Shown: piece after piece, positions 54,755 through 61,645 of the stretch
Layout: the number at the start of each line of letters is the position of its first letter
Position numbering within the stretch: the first letter of the stretch is position 1
Source of the DNA: Bacteroidota bacterium
GTDB taxonomy: Bacteria > Bacteroidota > Rhodothermia > Rhodothermales > Rubricoccaceae
DNA length: 64,000 nucleotides
Direction: 5' to 3'
NCBI GenBank assembly: GCA_039821555.1
Contig: JBCBNX010000005.1
Span: 221,069 to 285,068 of the forward strand
Notes under the pieces: generated by a model
What the model saw: only the letters and a program-made list of their open reading frames with translations
What the model was told of the DNA's origin: nothing
Databases searched by the model: none
Translations under genes and position numbers: made by a program

Positions 54755-55900
54755 ATGCCCCTCGTCCTCGGCGTCCCCCGTGAAACGGCCCCTGGTGAAA
54801 CGCGCGTCGCGACGACGCCGGACGCGGTCCAGCGGCTGAAGAAAAAAGGCGTCACCGTGCGCGTCGAATCCGGCGCGGGGGCCACGGCGGGCTTTCCCGA
54901 CGCGGCCTACAGCGACGTAGGGGCCGAGGTCGTGGACCGCGCGGCGGTCTACCAGGCCGAGGTGGTTGCCAAGGTCGCTGCGCCCAACGCCGACGAGCGC
55001 AAACTCCTGCGCAGCGACGGCATCCTGATCAGCTTCCTCCGCCCGCTCGATGACCTCGGCACCGTGCAGGCCATCGCCGAGACCGGCGTGACGGCGATGG
55101 CGATGGAGATGGTCCCGCGCATCACCCGCGCGCAGAAAATGGACGCGCTCTCGGCGATGAGCACCGTCGCGGGCTACAAGGCCGTGCTGCTCGCCGCCGA
55201 CACGCTCCCGAAGTTCTTCCCGCTCCTCACGACGGCAGCTGGCACACTACGCCCGGCGAAGGTGTTCGTGATCGGCGCGGGCGTGGCGGGCCTCCAGGCA
55301 CTCGCGACAGCGCGCCGCCTCGGCGCGATCACCTTCGGCTATGACATCCGCACCGCCGCCGCCGAGCAGGTCGAGTCCGTCGGCGCCGAGTTTGTCACGC
55401 TCACGCTCCCCAGCGATGACGCCGAGGACGCGGGCGGCTACGCAAAGGCGCTCGGCAAGTCTGAGGCCGAGCAGCAGATCGCGCTCATGGCCAAAGAGGT
55501 CGCGAAGTACGACGTCGTCATCACGACGGCGCTCATCCCCGGCCGCCCCGCGCCGCTGCTCCTCAACGAGGACGCCGTGCGCAACATGCCTGAGGGCAGC
55601 GTCATCATCGACCTCGCCGCGCCCAACGGCGGCAACTGCGCGCTCACGGAGCCCGACGAGGTCGTCCACCAGCATGGCACGACGATCCTCGGCCCGACCA
55701 ACCTCGTGGCGTCGATGCCGCTGCATGCCAGCCAGATGTACGCCCGCACCGTCATGGCGATGGTGCTCGACTTCCTGACGGACGAGGGCACCTTCCGCCG
55801 CGACTTCGAGGACGAGGTCTTCGTCGGCGCCTGCGTCACGCACGAGGGCGAGGTCGTCCACGAGCGAGTCAAAGGCAAAATCGAGCAGGCAGCGGGATGA
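54755..55900 (+). CDS. pntAA: NAD(P) transhydrogenase subunit alpha, part 1 (NAD-binding)
   Basis: The 381-residue soluble dI component binds NAD(H) and exchanges hydride with dIII, driven by proton translocation. VPRETAPGETRVATTPDAVQ, MEMVPRITRAQKMDALSAMS with the RQD-loop-like segment TVAGYKAVLLAAD, the Rossmann motif VIGAGVAGLQALATARRLGA, and IDLAAPNGGNCALTEPDEVV are present. As in many bacteria the alpha subunit is split into two genes. The next gene, pntAB, is 176 bp away, separated by a palindromic element. Confidence 0.95.
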   Translation: MPLVLGVPRETAPGETRVATTPDAVQRLKKKGVTVRVESGAGATAGFPDAAYSDVGAEVVDRAAVYQAEVVAKVAAPNADERKLLRSDGILISFLRPLDDLGTVQAIAETGVTAMAMEMVPRITRAQKMDALSAMSTVAGYKAVLLAADTLPKFFPLLTTAAGTLRPAKVFVIGAGVAGLQALATARRLGAITFGYDIRTAAAEQVESVGAEFVTLTLPSDDAEDAGGYAKALGKSEAEQQIALMAKEVAKYDVVITTALIPGRPAPLLLNEDAVRNMPEGSVIIDLAAPNGGNCALTEPDEVVHQHGTTILGPTNLVASMPLHASQMYARTVMAMVLDFLTDEGTFRRDFEDEVFVGACVTHEGEVVHERVKGKIEQAAG

Positions 55901-55921
55901 CTGACGAGGCTGCCTCATGCA

Positions 55922-56047
55922 TGTCATCCCGAGCGAGCTTTGCGAGCCGAGGGGTCTACGTTCGCCTCGATGCTTTGACCGCGACTTGAACGCTGACCCT
56001 CAGATCCTTCGACTTCATCCGCTGTGCGGATTCCGCTCAGGATGACA
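55922..56047. mobile_element. 126-bp palindromic (MITE/REP-like) element between pntAA and pntAB
   Basis: Left end TGTCATCCCGAGCGAGCTTT, right end TCCGCTCAGGATGACA. The termini are inverted (TGTCATCC...GGATGACA) with GAGC/GCTC following. The middle contains CAGATCCTTCGACTTC, as in the widespread TGTCATCCTGAGCGAAGCGA / AGATCCTTCG class known from many phyla. No coding capacity. Confidence 0.75.
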
Positions 56048-56076
56048 CTGACTGTTACTCCCCAACCGCTCCACCG

Positions 56077-56367
56077 ATGGATATCGCTCTCATTGTGGTT
56101 TTCGTGCTCGCCTCGTTTGTCGGGTTCGAGATCATCACCAAGGTGCCCGCAACGCTGCACACGCCGCTCATGTCGGGCTCGAACGCCATCAGTGGCATCA
56201 CCATCGTGGGCGCGCTGATCGTGACGGCGGGCGTCGACGCGCCCTGGGCCAAGTGGGTCGGTTTCGCGGCCCTCGTCCTCGCCACGATCAACGTGGTCGG
56301 GGGCTTCCTCGTGACGGATCGGATGCTCTCGATGTTCAAGAAAAAGCCCGAGAGGGCAGAAGGATGA
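56077..56367 (+). CDS. pntAB: NAD(P) transhydrogenase subunit alpha, part 2 (membrane)
   Basis: The 96-residue membrane part of dII has three hydrophobic helices: DIALIVVFVLASFVGFEIIT, ISGITIVGALIVTAGVD and VGFAALVLATINVVGGFLVT, with the conserved KVPATLHTPLMSGSNAISG between the first two and DRMLSMFKKKPE at the end. Its stop codon lies inside the left arm of the inverted repeat that brackets the next gene. The last residues AEG are encoded by that repeat. Confidence 0.93.
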   Translation: MDIALIVVFVLASFVGFEIITKVPATLHTPLMSGSNAISGITIVGALIVTAGVDAPWAKWVGFAALVLATINVVGGFLVTDRMLSMFKKKPERAEG

Positions 56368-56377
56368 AGGCAGAAGG
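56355..56377 (+). repeat. Left 23-bp arm of inverted heptamer repeat
   Basis: GGCAGAAGGATGAAGGCAGAAGG (left arm). It contains the pntAB stop and the ATG of the four-helix-bundle gene (56364). It is followed by another CAGAAGG unit. Confidence 0.85.
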
Positions 56378-56783
56378 CAGAAGGCAGGACAGCCGCTTGA
56401 GCAGCCTGCCGCCCCCGCTTGAGGAGCGCACCCTCGCCTACGGAACGCGCGCGGTTGCGCTGTATCGGCATCTGTGCCGGCAGGAACGCGCAGCACGACG
56501 CCTCGCCGACCAGTTCCTTCGAGCTGCTACCTCCGTCGGGGCTAATCTCGCCGAAGGGCGTTCTGGAGAGACACGCCGCGACTTTATTCACAAGCATAGC
56601 ATTGCGCTCAAGGAAGCACGGGAAGCGCTCTACTGGCTTCGCTTGTTTGTCCGCGCCGATCTCGTTGAGGAAGGTAGGGTAGCGTCCTTGATGGACGAAA
56701 CCGACCAACTCATCGCCATTCTCGTCACCATCATCACCCGGGCGAAGCGAAACGGGACCGTCCGCACCGCGAACGGACGGTAG
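56364..56783 (+). CDS. Four-helix-bundle protein (23S rRNA intervening-sequence/Avd-like family)
   Basis: The 139-residue protein is a member of the family found in 23S rRNA intervening sequences and related to the Avd proteins of diversity-generating retroelements. Signature: YRHLCRQERAARRLADQFLR with AATSVGANLAEGRSGETRRD, then IALKEAREALYWLRLFVRAD and MDETDQLIAILVTIITRAKR. The ATG overlaps the pntAB stop (ATGA). The first eight codons lie in the left repeat arm. It interrupts an otherwise tight pnt operon. Not related to transhydrogenase. Function unknown; family members form pentamers and may bind nucleic acid. Confidence 0.88.
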   Translation: MKAEGRRQDSRLSSLPPPLEERTLAYGTRAVALYRHLCRQERAARRLADQFLRAATSVGANLAEGRSGETRRDFIHKHSIALKEAREALYWLRLFVRADLVEEGRVASLMDETDQLIAILVTIITRAKRNGTVRTANGR

Positions 56784-56794
56784 CCTTTTTTCAT

Positions 56795-56817
56795 CCTTCT
56801 GCCTTCACCCTTCTGCC
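56795..56817 (-). repeat. Right 23-bp arm of inverted heptamer repeat
   Basis: CCTTCTGCCTTCACCCTTCTGCC is the reverse complement of the left arm with one mismatch (22 of 23). It lies 11 bp after the four-helix-bundle gene and six bases before the pntB start codon. A T-run (56785-56791) sits between the gene and the arm. Confidence 0.85.
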
Positions 56818-56822
56818 TTCCC

Positions 56823-58259
56823 ATGGACGCACTCATCACCATCGCCTATCTCGTCGCGGCGTCGCTGTTCATCTTCGGGCTGAAGCGGCTCTCGTCGCCG
56901 CGGACGGCGCCAGGCGGCAACCGGATGGCGGCGGTCGGAATGCTCGTCGCGGTGGTGGCGGCGCTCGTGGAGGCGAACCTCCTCAACCCCATCGAGATCG
57001 TAGCGGGGCTCGTGCTCGGCGGTGGGATCGGGCTGCTCTTGGCGAAGCGCATCCAGATGACCCAGATGCCCGAGTTGGTAGCGGCATTCAACGCGTTCGG
57101 CGGCGGCGCGAGCGCGCTCGTCGCGGCGGCGGAGCTGCTGCGCTGGCAGACGGACCCCACGCCTGCCGACGCGGCCGCGCTTCCGCTTGCCCTCTCGATC
57201 ACGGCGCTGCTCTCCGTCGTGATCGGTGCGGTGACCTTCTCGGGTTCGTTCGTGGCGTTCGCCAAGCTCAACGGCTCGCTGCGCTCGATGGGCTTCCCGG
57301 GCATTCGCTTCGTGACGTTTGCGCTCGCGGGCGGGACCATCGCCGCGGCCGTGTGGCTTGCCCTCTCAGGCGGGGACTACCTCGCGAATCCGGAGCCCGT
57401 CTACATGGCACTTGGCATCGTTGGTGCGGCGGCGCTGCTGCTCGGCGTCGTGCTCGTGGTGCCCATCGGCGGGGCCGACATGCCGGTCGTGGTGGCGCTG
57501 CTGAACTCGTACTCCGGCCTCGCGGCGGCGGCGGCGGGCTTCGTGCTCACCAACTACGCGCTCATCGTCTCGGGGGCACTCGTCGGCGCAAGCGGCCTCA
57601 TCCTCACGATGATCATGTGCGACGCGATGAACCGCTCGCTACTGAACGTGCTCCTCGGCGGCTTCGGCGCGGACGCGGGCACCGCCGTCGCGGCAGGCGC
57701 GGGCGACCAAGAAGGCAAGCAGGTCCGCCAGACCTCCGCCGACGACGCCGCGGTGCTGATGAGCTATGCCGGGCGCGTCATCATCGTGCCGGGCTACGGC
57801 CTCGCCGTCGCGCAGGCGCAGCACGAAGTCCGCGAGATGGCTGACCTCCTCCAGAAGGAGGGCGTCGACGTGCGCTACGCCATCCACCCCGTCGCGGGCC
57901 GTATGCCGGGGCACATGAACGTCCTCCTCGCCGAGGCCAACGTGCCCTACGACCTGCTTTTCGACATGGACGACATCAACAACGAGTTCGACCAGACCGA
58001 TGTGGCGCTCGTGGTCGGCGCGAACGACGTGGTAAACCCCGGCGCGAAGACGAACCCGGCCAGCCCGATCTACGGCATGCCGGTCCTGAACGTGGACGAG
58101 GCGCAGAACGTGATCGTCCTCAAGCGCTCGATGCGCCCCGGCTACGCAGGCATCCAGAACGAGCTCTTCTTCCGCGACAACACGCAGCTCCTCTTCGGCG
58201 ACGCGAAGGACTCCATCGGCAACATCGTCGGCGAGTTGAAAGAGCTGCAGAAAGCATGA
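56823..58259 (+). CDS. pntB: NAD(P) transhydrogenase subunit beta
   Basis: 478 residues: about eight or nine membrane helices (residues 1-270; e.g. GLVLGGGIGLLLAKRIQMTQ followed by MPELVAAFNAFGGGASALVA) and the NADP-binding dIII domain (VIIVPGYGLAVAQAQHEVRE; IHPVAGRMPGHMNVLLAEAN; GANDVVNPGAKTNPASPIYG; LKRSMRPGYAGIQNELFF). Complete. The ribosome-binding region upstream of its ATG is largely made of the inverted repeat arm, so the insertion may alter its translation. The stop abuts the stop of the next, convergent gene with no space between. Confidence 0.95.
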   Translation: MDALITIAYLVAASLFIFGLKRLSSPRTAPGGNRMAAVGMLVAVVAALVEANLLNPIEIVAGLVLGGGIGLLLAKRIQMTQMPELVAAFNAFGGGASALVAAAELLRWQTDPTPADAAALPLALSITALLSVVIGAVTFSGSFVAFAKLNGSLRSMGFPGIRFVTFALAGGTIAAAVWLALSGGDYLANPEPVYMALGIVGAAALLLGVVLVVPIGGADMPVVVALLNSYSGLAAAAAGFVLTNYALIVSGALVGASGLILTMIMCDAMNRSLLNVLLGGFGADAGTAVAAGAGDQEGKQVRQTSADDAAVLMSYAGRVIIVPGYGLAVAQAQHEVREMADLLQKEGVDVRYAIHPVAGRMPGHMNVLLAEANVPYDLLFDMDDINNEFDQTDVALVVGANDVVNPGAKTNPASPIYGMPVLNVDEAQNVIVLKRSMRPGYAGIQNELFFRDNTQLLFGDAKDSIGNIVGELKELQKA

Positions 58260-59438
58260 CTAAAAGGGAGCATCGCCCCCAGGCGGCTGAGGATTTGATT
58301 TGTATCCAGATGCTTGATATTGCAAATTTTCGAAGCGTCTGTATCTGTTGACGTAAGCTATTTGCACAGTCCCAATAGGCCCTTGGCTTTGATTGCTCAC
58401 TATCAATTCTGCCAAGCCTTCGGTCGAGTTTCCGTGCTCATCGGTTGTGATGCCGTAGCGTTCAGCCCGGTGCAGAAATACTAGCTGATCTGCAACCTTT
58501 GCAGTCGAGTCATAGCCATCTGTGAGAATAGGGCGTCTGTCTCCACCTCGCCGTTCGGTGGAGTCGCTGAGCTTAGATGTAGCAAGTACGGGGATCTGAA
58601 GTTCGAAGGCGAGTTCTTTGAGTCGAGTCAGAATCTCCTCAACTTGTCGATCTCGCCAGTCAGTTTTGAGCGTGGGAGTCCTGATGAGATCAATCCCATC
58701 AATAATTAGAAGCTGCCCATTGACGGCTCGAACCTCAGCACTGACTTCAGAAGCAATCAGGTCAATCGAGGACGGGCCAAGTGAGAGTAGTGAGAGCGGG
58801 GCGTTAAACAGCACACCTGTAGCATGTGCGAGACGAGGCCAGTCTTCATCTGATAGCCCTCCGCGTCGTGCCTCGTCAATCGGTACCTGTGCTTCGGCAC
58901 AACAGAGGTGTCTTGAAAGCTCTTCCTGGTTATGCTGAGTCGAGACAAAAACAGTCGAGGCAAAGGTCTCAGGATGCAGCGCTGCATTTCTGGCAATGGT
59001 GAGCGTAAGCGAGGTAAGACCCATCCCAGGGCGGCCGGCTAGGATGGTGAGGGTGCCTGGCGCGAGCCCACCCACCATGTCGTCTAGCTTGTGAAACCCT
59101 GTTGGAACATGGTTCGGTAGCAGTCCACCCTCGGTATGGACTCCTTGGAGATGACCAAGCGCTGCATTAAGGTCCTCACTAATGGATGCTTGGCGATGAA
59201 AATGCTCTCTGGCCCCTTCGTCATGTAGGCTCAGCCTTCGATGAAAGTGTGAGTGGCACAGATTACAGAGAGCAATCATGTCAGTCAGTCTCTCTTCACC
59301 GAGCCGTGCGTACGTGCGATGGTGTACTTCTAAGTCATGAGGACTGAAGCACAACTCGCAACGATGCAACGCGAAAATTAGACGCTCCTTTCTCTTCTCG
59401 CGCCATTCGGTGGACTTGATGTATTCCTGGTAGATCAT
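58260..59438 (-). CDS. HNH endonuclease fused to DnaB-type helicase ATPase domain (degenerate Walker A)
   Basis: 392 residues. The N-terminal HNH module has C27-x2-C30, HH39-40 (LEVHHRTYARLGEERLTDMI), C58-x2-C61 and H62/H66. From about residue 108 it follows the DnaB C-terminal domain: PTGFHKLDDMVGGLAPGTLT, AGRPGMGLTS (Walker A, Lys replaced by Leu141), QLLIIDGIDLIR in the Walker B place, VATSKLSD-like VLATSKLSD, LVFLHRAERYG, IVSNQSQGPIGTVQIAYVNR. No DnaB N-terminal domain. GC content is clearly lower than neighbours, suggesting transfer. It is tail-to-tail with pntB, zero spacing. Role unknown; a mobile-element or defence function is possible. Confidence 0.8.
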   Translation of the reverse strand: MIYQEYIKSTEWREKRKERLIFALHRCELCFSPHDLEVHHRTYARLGEERLTDMIALCNLCHSHFHRRLSLHDEGAREHFHRQASISEDLNAALGHLQGVHTEGGLLPNHVPTGFHKLDDMVGGLAPGTLTILAGRPGMGLTSLTLTIARNAALHPETFASTVFVSTQHNQEELSRHLCCAEAQVPIDEARRGGLSDEDWPRLAHATGVLFNAPLSLLSLGPSSIDLIASEVSAEVRAVNGQLLIIDGIDLIRTPTLKTDWRDRQVEEILTRLKELAFELQIPVLATSKLSDSTERRGGDRRPILTDGYDSTAKVADQLVFLHRAERYGITTDEHGNSTEGLAELIVSNQSQGPIGTVQIAYVNRYRRFENLQYQASGYKSNPQPPGGDAPF

Positions 59439-59486
59439 CTCTCATGAATCAGGTTCTTCGGACCCTAGAACATAACCTTCTCAAAA

Positions 59487-59897
59487 ATGACAAGCATATC
59501 TGATCTCAACGAGCTCCTCGCTTCGATGGAGCCGGTCCTGCAGGACGGCGCGTTCGTCTTCGTGACGGTGCCGACGCGGGGCTTTGCGCTGGCAGCCGAG
59601 ACGAATCCGGTCGCGGCGGTGATGGAGGCCGAGGGGCTGACGCTCGTGCTCCCGCAGGCCCAGGCCGACGCGCTGCGCTTCGGCTACGGCACGGTCTTCC
59701 GCCAACTCACGCTCACGGTACACTCCAGCCTCGACGCTGTCGGGCTCACCGCGGCCGTAGCGACGCGCCTCGCCGCGCACGGCATCCCAGCAAACGTCGT
59801 AGCGGGCTATTACCACGACCACCTCTTCGTCCCGCAGGACCGCGCCGAGGAGGCGCTGGAGGCACTACGAGCGCTGGGCCGGGAGCGCGCGGCTTGA
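59487..59897 (+). CDS. ACT-domain protein (ACT_3/DUF2241-like)
   Basis: 136 residues: MTSISDLNELLASMEPVLQD, then GAFVFVTVPTRGFALAAETN, EAEGLTLVLPQAQADALRFG, and a second beta-alpha-beta (LTLTVHSSLDAVGLTAAVAT; IPANVVAGYYHDHLFVPQDR). This is the layout of small tandem-ACT proteins that bind amino acids or similar ligands. The HNH-DnaB gene starts divergently 48 bp away. The ligand is not predictable. Confidence 0.82.
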   Translation: MTSISDLNELLASMEPVLQDGAFVFVTVPTRGFALAAETNPVAAVMEAEGLTLVLPQAQADALRFGYGTVFRQLTLTVHSSLDAVGLTAAVATRLAAHGIPANVVAGYYHDHLFVPQDRAEEALEALRALGRERAA

Positions 59898-59963
59898 ACC
59901 GTCAACGCTAACGCCGTACGTTATTCTGAGCCGTCAGATTCTAGCACGCATCGCGCCACGACC

Positions 59964-60191
59964 ATGAGCGCTTCTCACTCATTTCAGCAAGGCAGCTTTG
60001 CCATGACGCTGCTCTTCGCCGCACTTACCGTCTTCTTTGTGGTGTACGGTGTACTCGGCGGCGGCAACGCCTCCCTCTTCTTTGCGCTACTGGGCGCGCT
60101 GGGTACGTGGCGCCACTACGCCGTGGGCCGCCGTCGCCGGAGGCAAGGCGGGTTGGATCTCATCGGGACGGAGGACGCCGCCGGCGTGTGA
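59964..60191 (+). CDS. Small membrane protein
   Basis: 75 residues with two hydrophobic helices (FAMTLLFAALTVFFVVYGVL; NASLFFALLGALGTW) and a basic loop (GRRRRRQGG). No family recognised. Its stop overlaps the GTG start of the pseudouridine synthase gene (GTGTGA), so the two are probably translationally coupled. Confidence 0.6.
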   Translation: MSASHSFQQGSFAMTLLFAALTVFFVVYGVLGGGNASLFFALLGALGTWRHYAVGRRRRRQGGLDLIGTEDAAGV

Positions 60192-61066
60192 AGGAGCATA
60201 TCAGGTGGGCCCCTCGGGCTGTTCGGATCTTGCCGCCCCCCACACGCTCACACCCCCATATCCTGGAACCGCCCTACCTCCCGATCCTCTATCGCGACGA
60301 CCGGCTCGTCGCCATCGCGAAGCCGTACGGGATCCACGTCCACCGCACGCGGCTCGACCGGCAGGCGCGCGTGTTCGTGCTCCAGACGCTGCGCAACCAG
60401 ATCGACCAGCACATCTTTCCGGTCCACCGCCTCGACCGCAGCACGTCCGGCGCGATGGTCTTCGGGTTGGACTCCGAGGCGGCGACGGCGCTCGGCGCAG
60501 CGTTCCAGGAGCGACGTGTCGAGAAAAGCTACCTCGCGGTCGTGCGCGGGCACCCGCCTGAATCCGGCGTGATCGACCGGGCGCTCCGGCTGCCGGACTG
60601 GCCGAAGGAGCGCGGCGAATCGGGCCGCATGGACCCAGACGCGCGCCCCATGCAGCCCGCTGTGACAGCGTACCGCACGCTCGCCACGTCGGTGCTGCCC
60701 GTGCAGGTGAGCCGCTACCCGGAGAGTTGGTATGCCCTCGTGGAGGCCCAGCCGAAGACCGGGCGCTGGCACCAGATCCGCCGCCACCTCGCGGGCATTC
60801 AGCACCCCGTTCTCGGCGACCGCCGCCACGGCGACCACCGGCACAACCACTACCTCCGCACGATCCTCGGCCACCGGCGCCTGCTCCTCCACGCAGCCCG
60901 CCTCACGATCCCCCACCCCGACGACGGCCGCTTCGTGACGGTTCATGCTCCGCCTCCCGACGCCTTTGCCCAGGCAGCCCTGGCCCTCGGCGTACCCATT
61001 TCCAACGAGGCACAGCTCCCCAACGAGGCACAGCCGCCCTCTGGATCCAACCCGGCGGCGGAGTAG
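60188..61066 (+). CDS. RluA-family tRNA pseudouridine synthase (TruC-like)
   Basis: The 292-residue enzyme isomerises uridine to pseudouridine; TruC acts on tRNA U65. Motifs: ILYRDDRLVAIAKPYGIHVH, IFPVHRLDRSTSGAMVFGL with the catalytic Asp, KSYLAVVRGHPPESGVIDRA, AQPKTGRWHQIRRHLAGIQH, VLGDRRHGDHRHNHYLRTIL. No S4 domain. The GTG at 60188 is the chosen start; the conserved part begins about 35 codons later. The C-terminal tail (~30 residues) is low-complexity with NEAQLPNEAQ repeats. Confidence 0.88.
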   Translation: MKEHIRWAPRAVRILPPPTRSHPHILEPPYLPILYRDDRLVAIAKPYGIHVHRTRLDRQARVFVLQTLRNQIDQHIFPVHRLDRSTSGAMVFGLDSEAATALGAAFQERRVEKSYLAVVRGHPPESGVIDRALRLPDWPKERGESGRMDPDARPMQPAVTAYRTLATSVLPVQVSRYPESWYALVEAQPKTGRWHQIRRHLAGIQHPVLGDRRHGDHRHNHYLRTILGHRRLLLHAARLTIPHPDDGRFVTVHAPPPDAFAQAALALGVPISNEAQLPNEAQPPSGSNPAAE

Positions 61067-61102
61067 TTTCGACGGGCCGTCCACCACCACGCCTCGTTAC
61101 GC

Positions 61103-61558
61103 ATGTCCCGCCTCTTCCTTCTCGCTGCGCTCCTCGCCCTGCCTGCCTGCAGCTTCTTTGGTAGCGACGAGGAAGTCCGGGTCGTCGCCTACGAGGGCGC
61201 CCCGATCACCGCGGCCGATGCCCAACTCTTCGGCGCCGACATCGCCTGGACCGCCCGGCTCGACACGGACCCTGAAGGACGCCCGCGGGTGGCGCTCAAC
61301 CTCCGCCGCATCGGCGCGGACGAGGGCACCGGCGAGGAGTACGAGCTTCGCCTCATCGACGACGGCGACAGCCTCCCGCGCTTCGACGCGGGGCGCTACG
61401 AGCAGCGCACGGCCACCTCGGGCGGCGGCTTCAACGAGACCCGACGCGGCCTTCGCAGCGGCACCGTTGCCATCCAGGACTTCGATGTCAACGGCGTCGT
61501 GAGCGGGCAAGTCTCCGGCGACCTGACGTTCACGTTCTACTACGATTTTGGAGAGTAA
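61103..61558 (+). CDS. Small lipoprotein
   Basis: 151 residues. Signal with lipobox LPAC (MSRLFLLAALLALPACSFF, Cys16). The mature chain is beta-rich (VRVVAYEGAPITAADAQLFG; YEQRTATSGGGFNETRRGLR; GQVSGDLTFTFYYDFGE) and ends in an aromatic strand. No family recognised. It is likely a surface or periplasmic lipoprotein. It is followed directly by the 16-bp tandem repeat island. Confidence 0.65.
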   Translation: MSRLFLLAALLALPACSFFGSDEEVRVVAYEGAPITAADAQLFGADIAWTARLDTDPEGRPRVALNLRRIGADEGTGEEYELRLIDDGDSLPRFDAGRYEQRTATSGGGFNETRRGLRSGTVAIQDFDVNGVVSGQVSGDLTFTFYYDFGE

Positions 61559-61585
61559 GGCGGTGCTGCCGTGCGACAGTGCTCT

Positions 61586-61645
61586 CACCGCTTCACCGCG
61601 ACACCGCTTCACCGCGACACCGCTTCACCGCGACACCGCTTCACC
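61586..61645. repeat. 16-bp tandem repeat, CACCGCTTCACCGCGA x3.75
   Basis: Three perfect units of CACCGCTTCACCGCGA plus 12 bases of a fourth. The unit is itself two related 8-mers. It overlaps the stop and last codons of the convergent polX gene. Its reverse complement shares the GCGGTGTCGCGGTG core with the islands at 15451 and 16868. Confidence 0.9.

Noticed and set aside
61586..61645. Tandem repeats considered as a CRISPR array
   Set aside because: Units are 16 bp, contiguous, without spacers.
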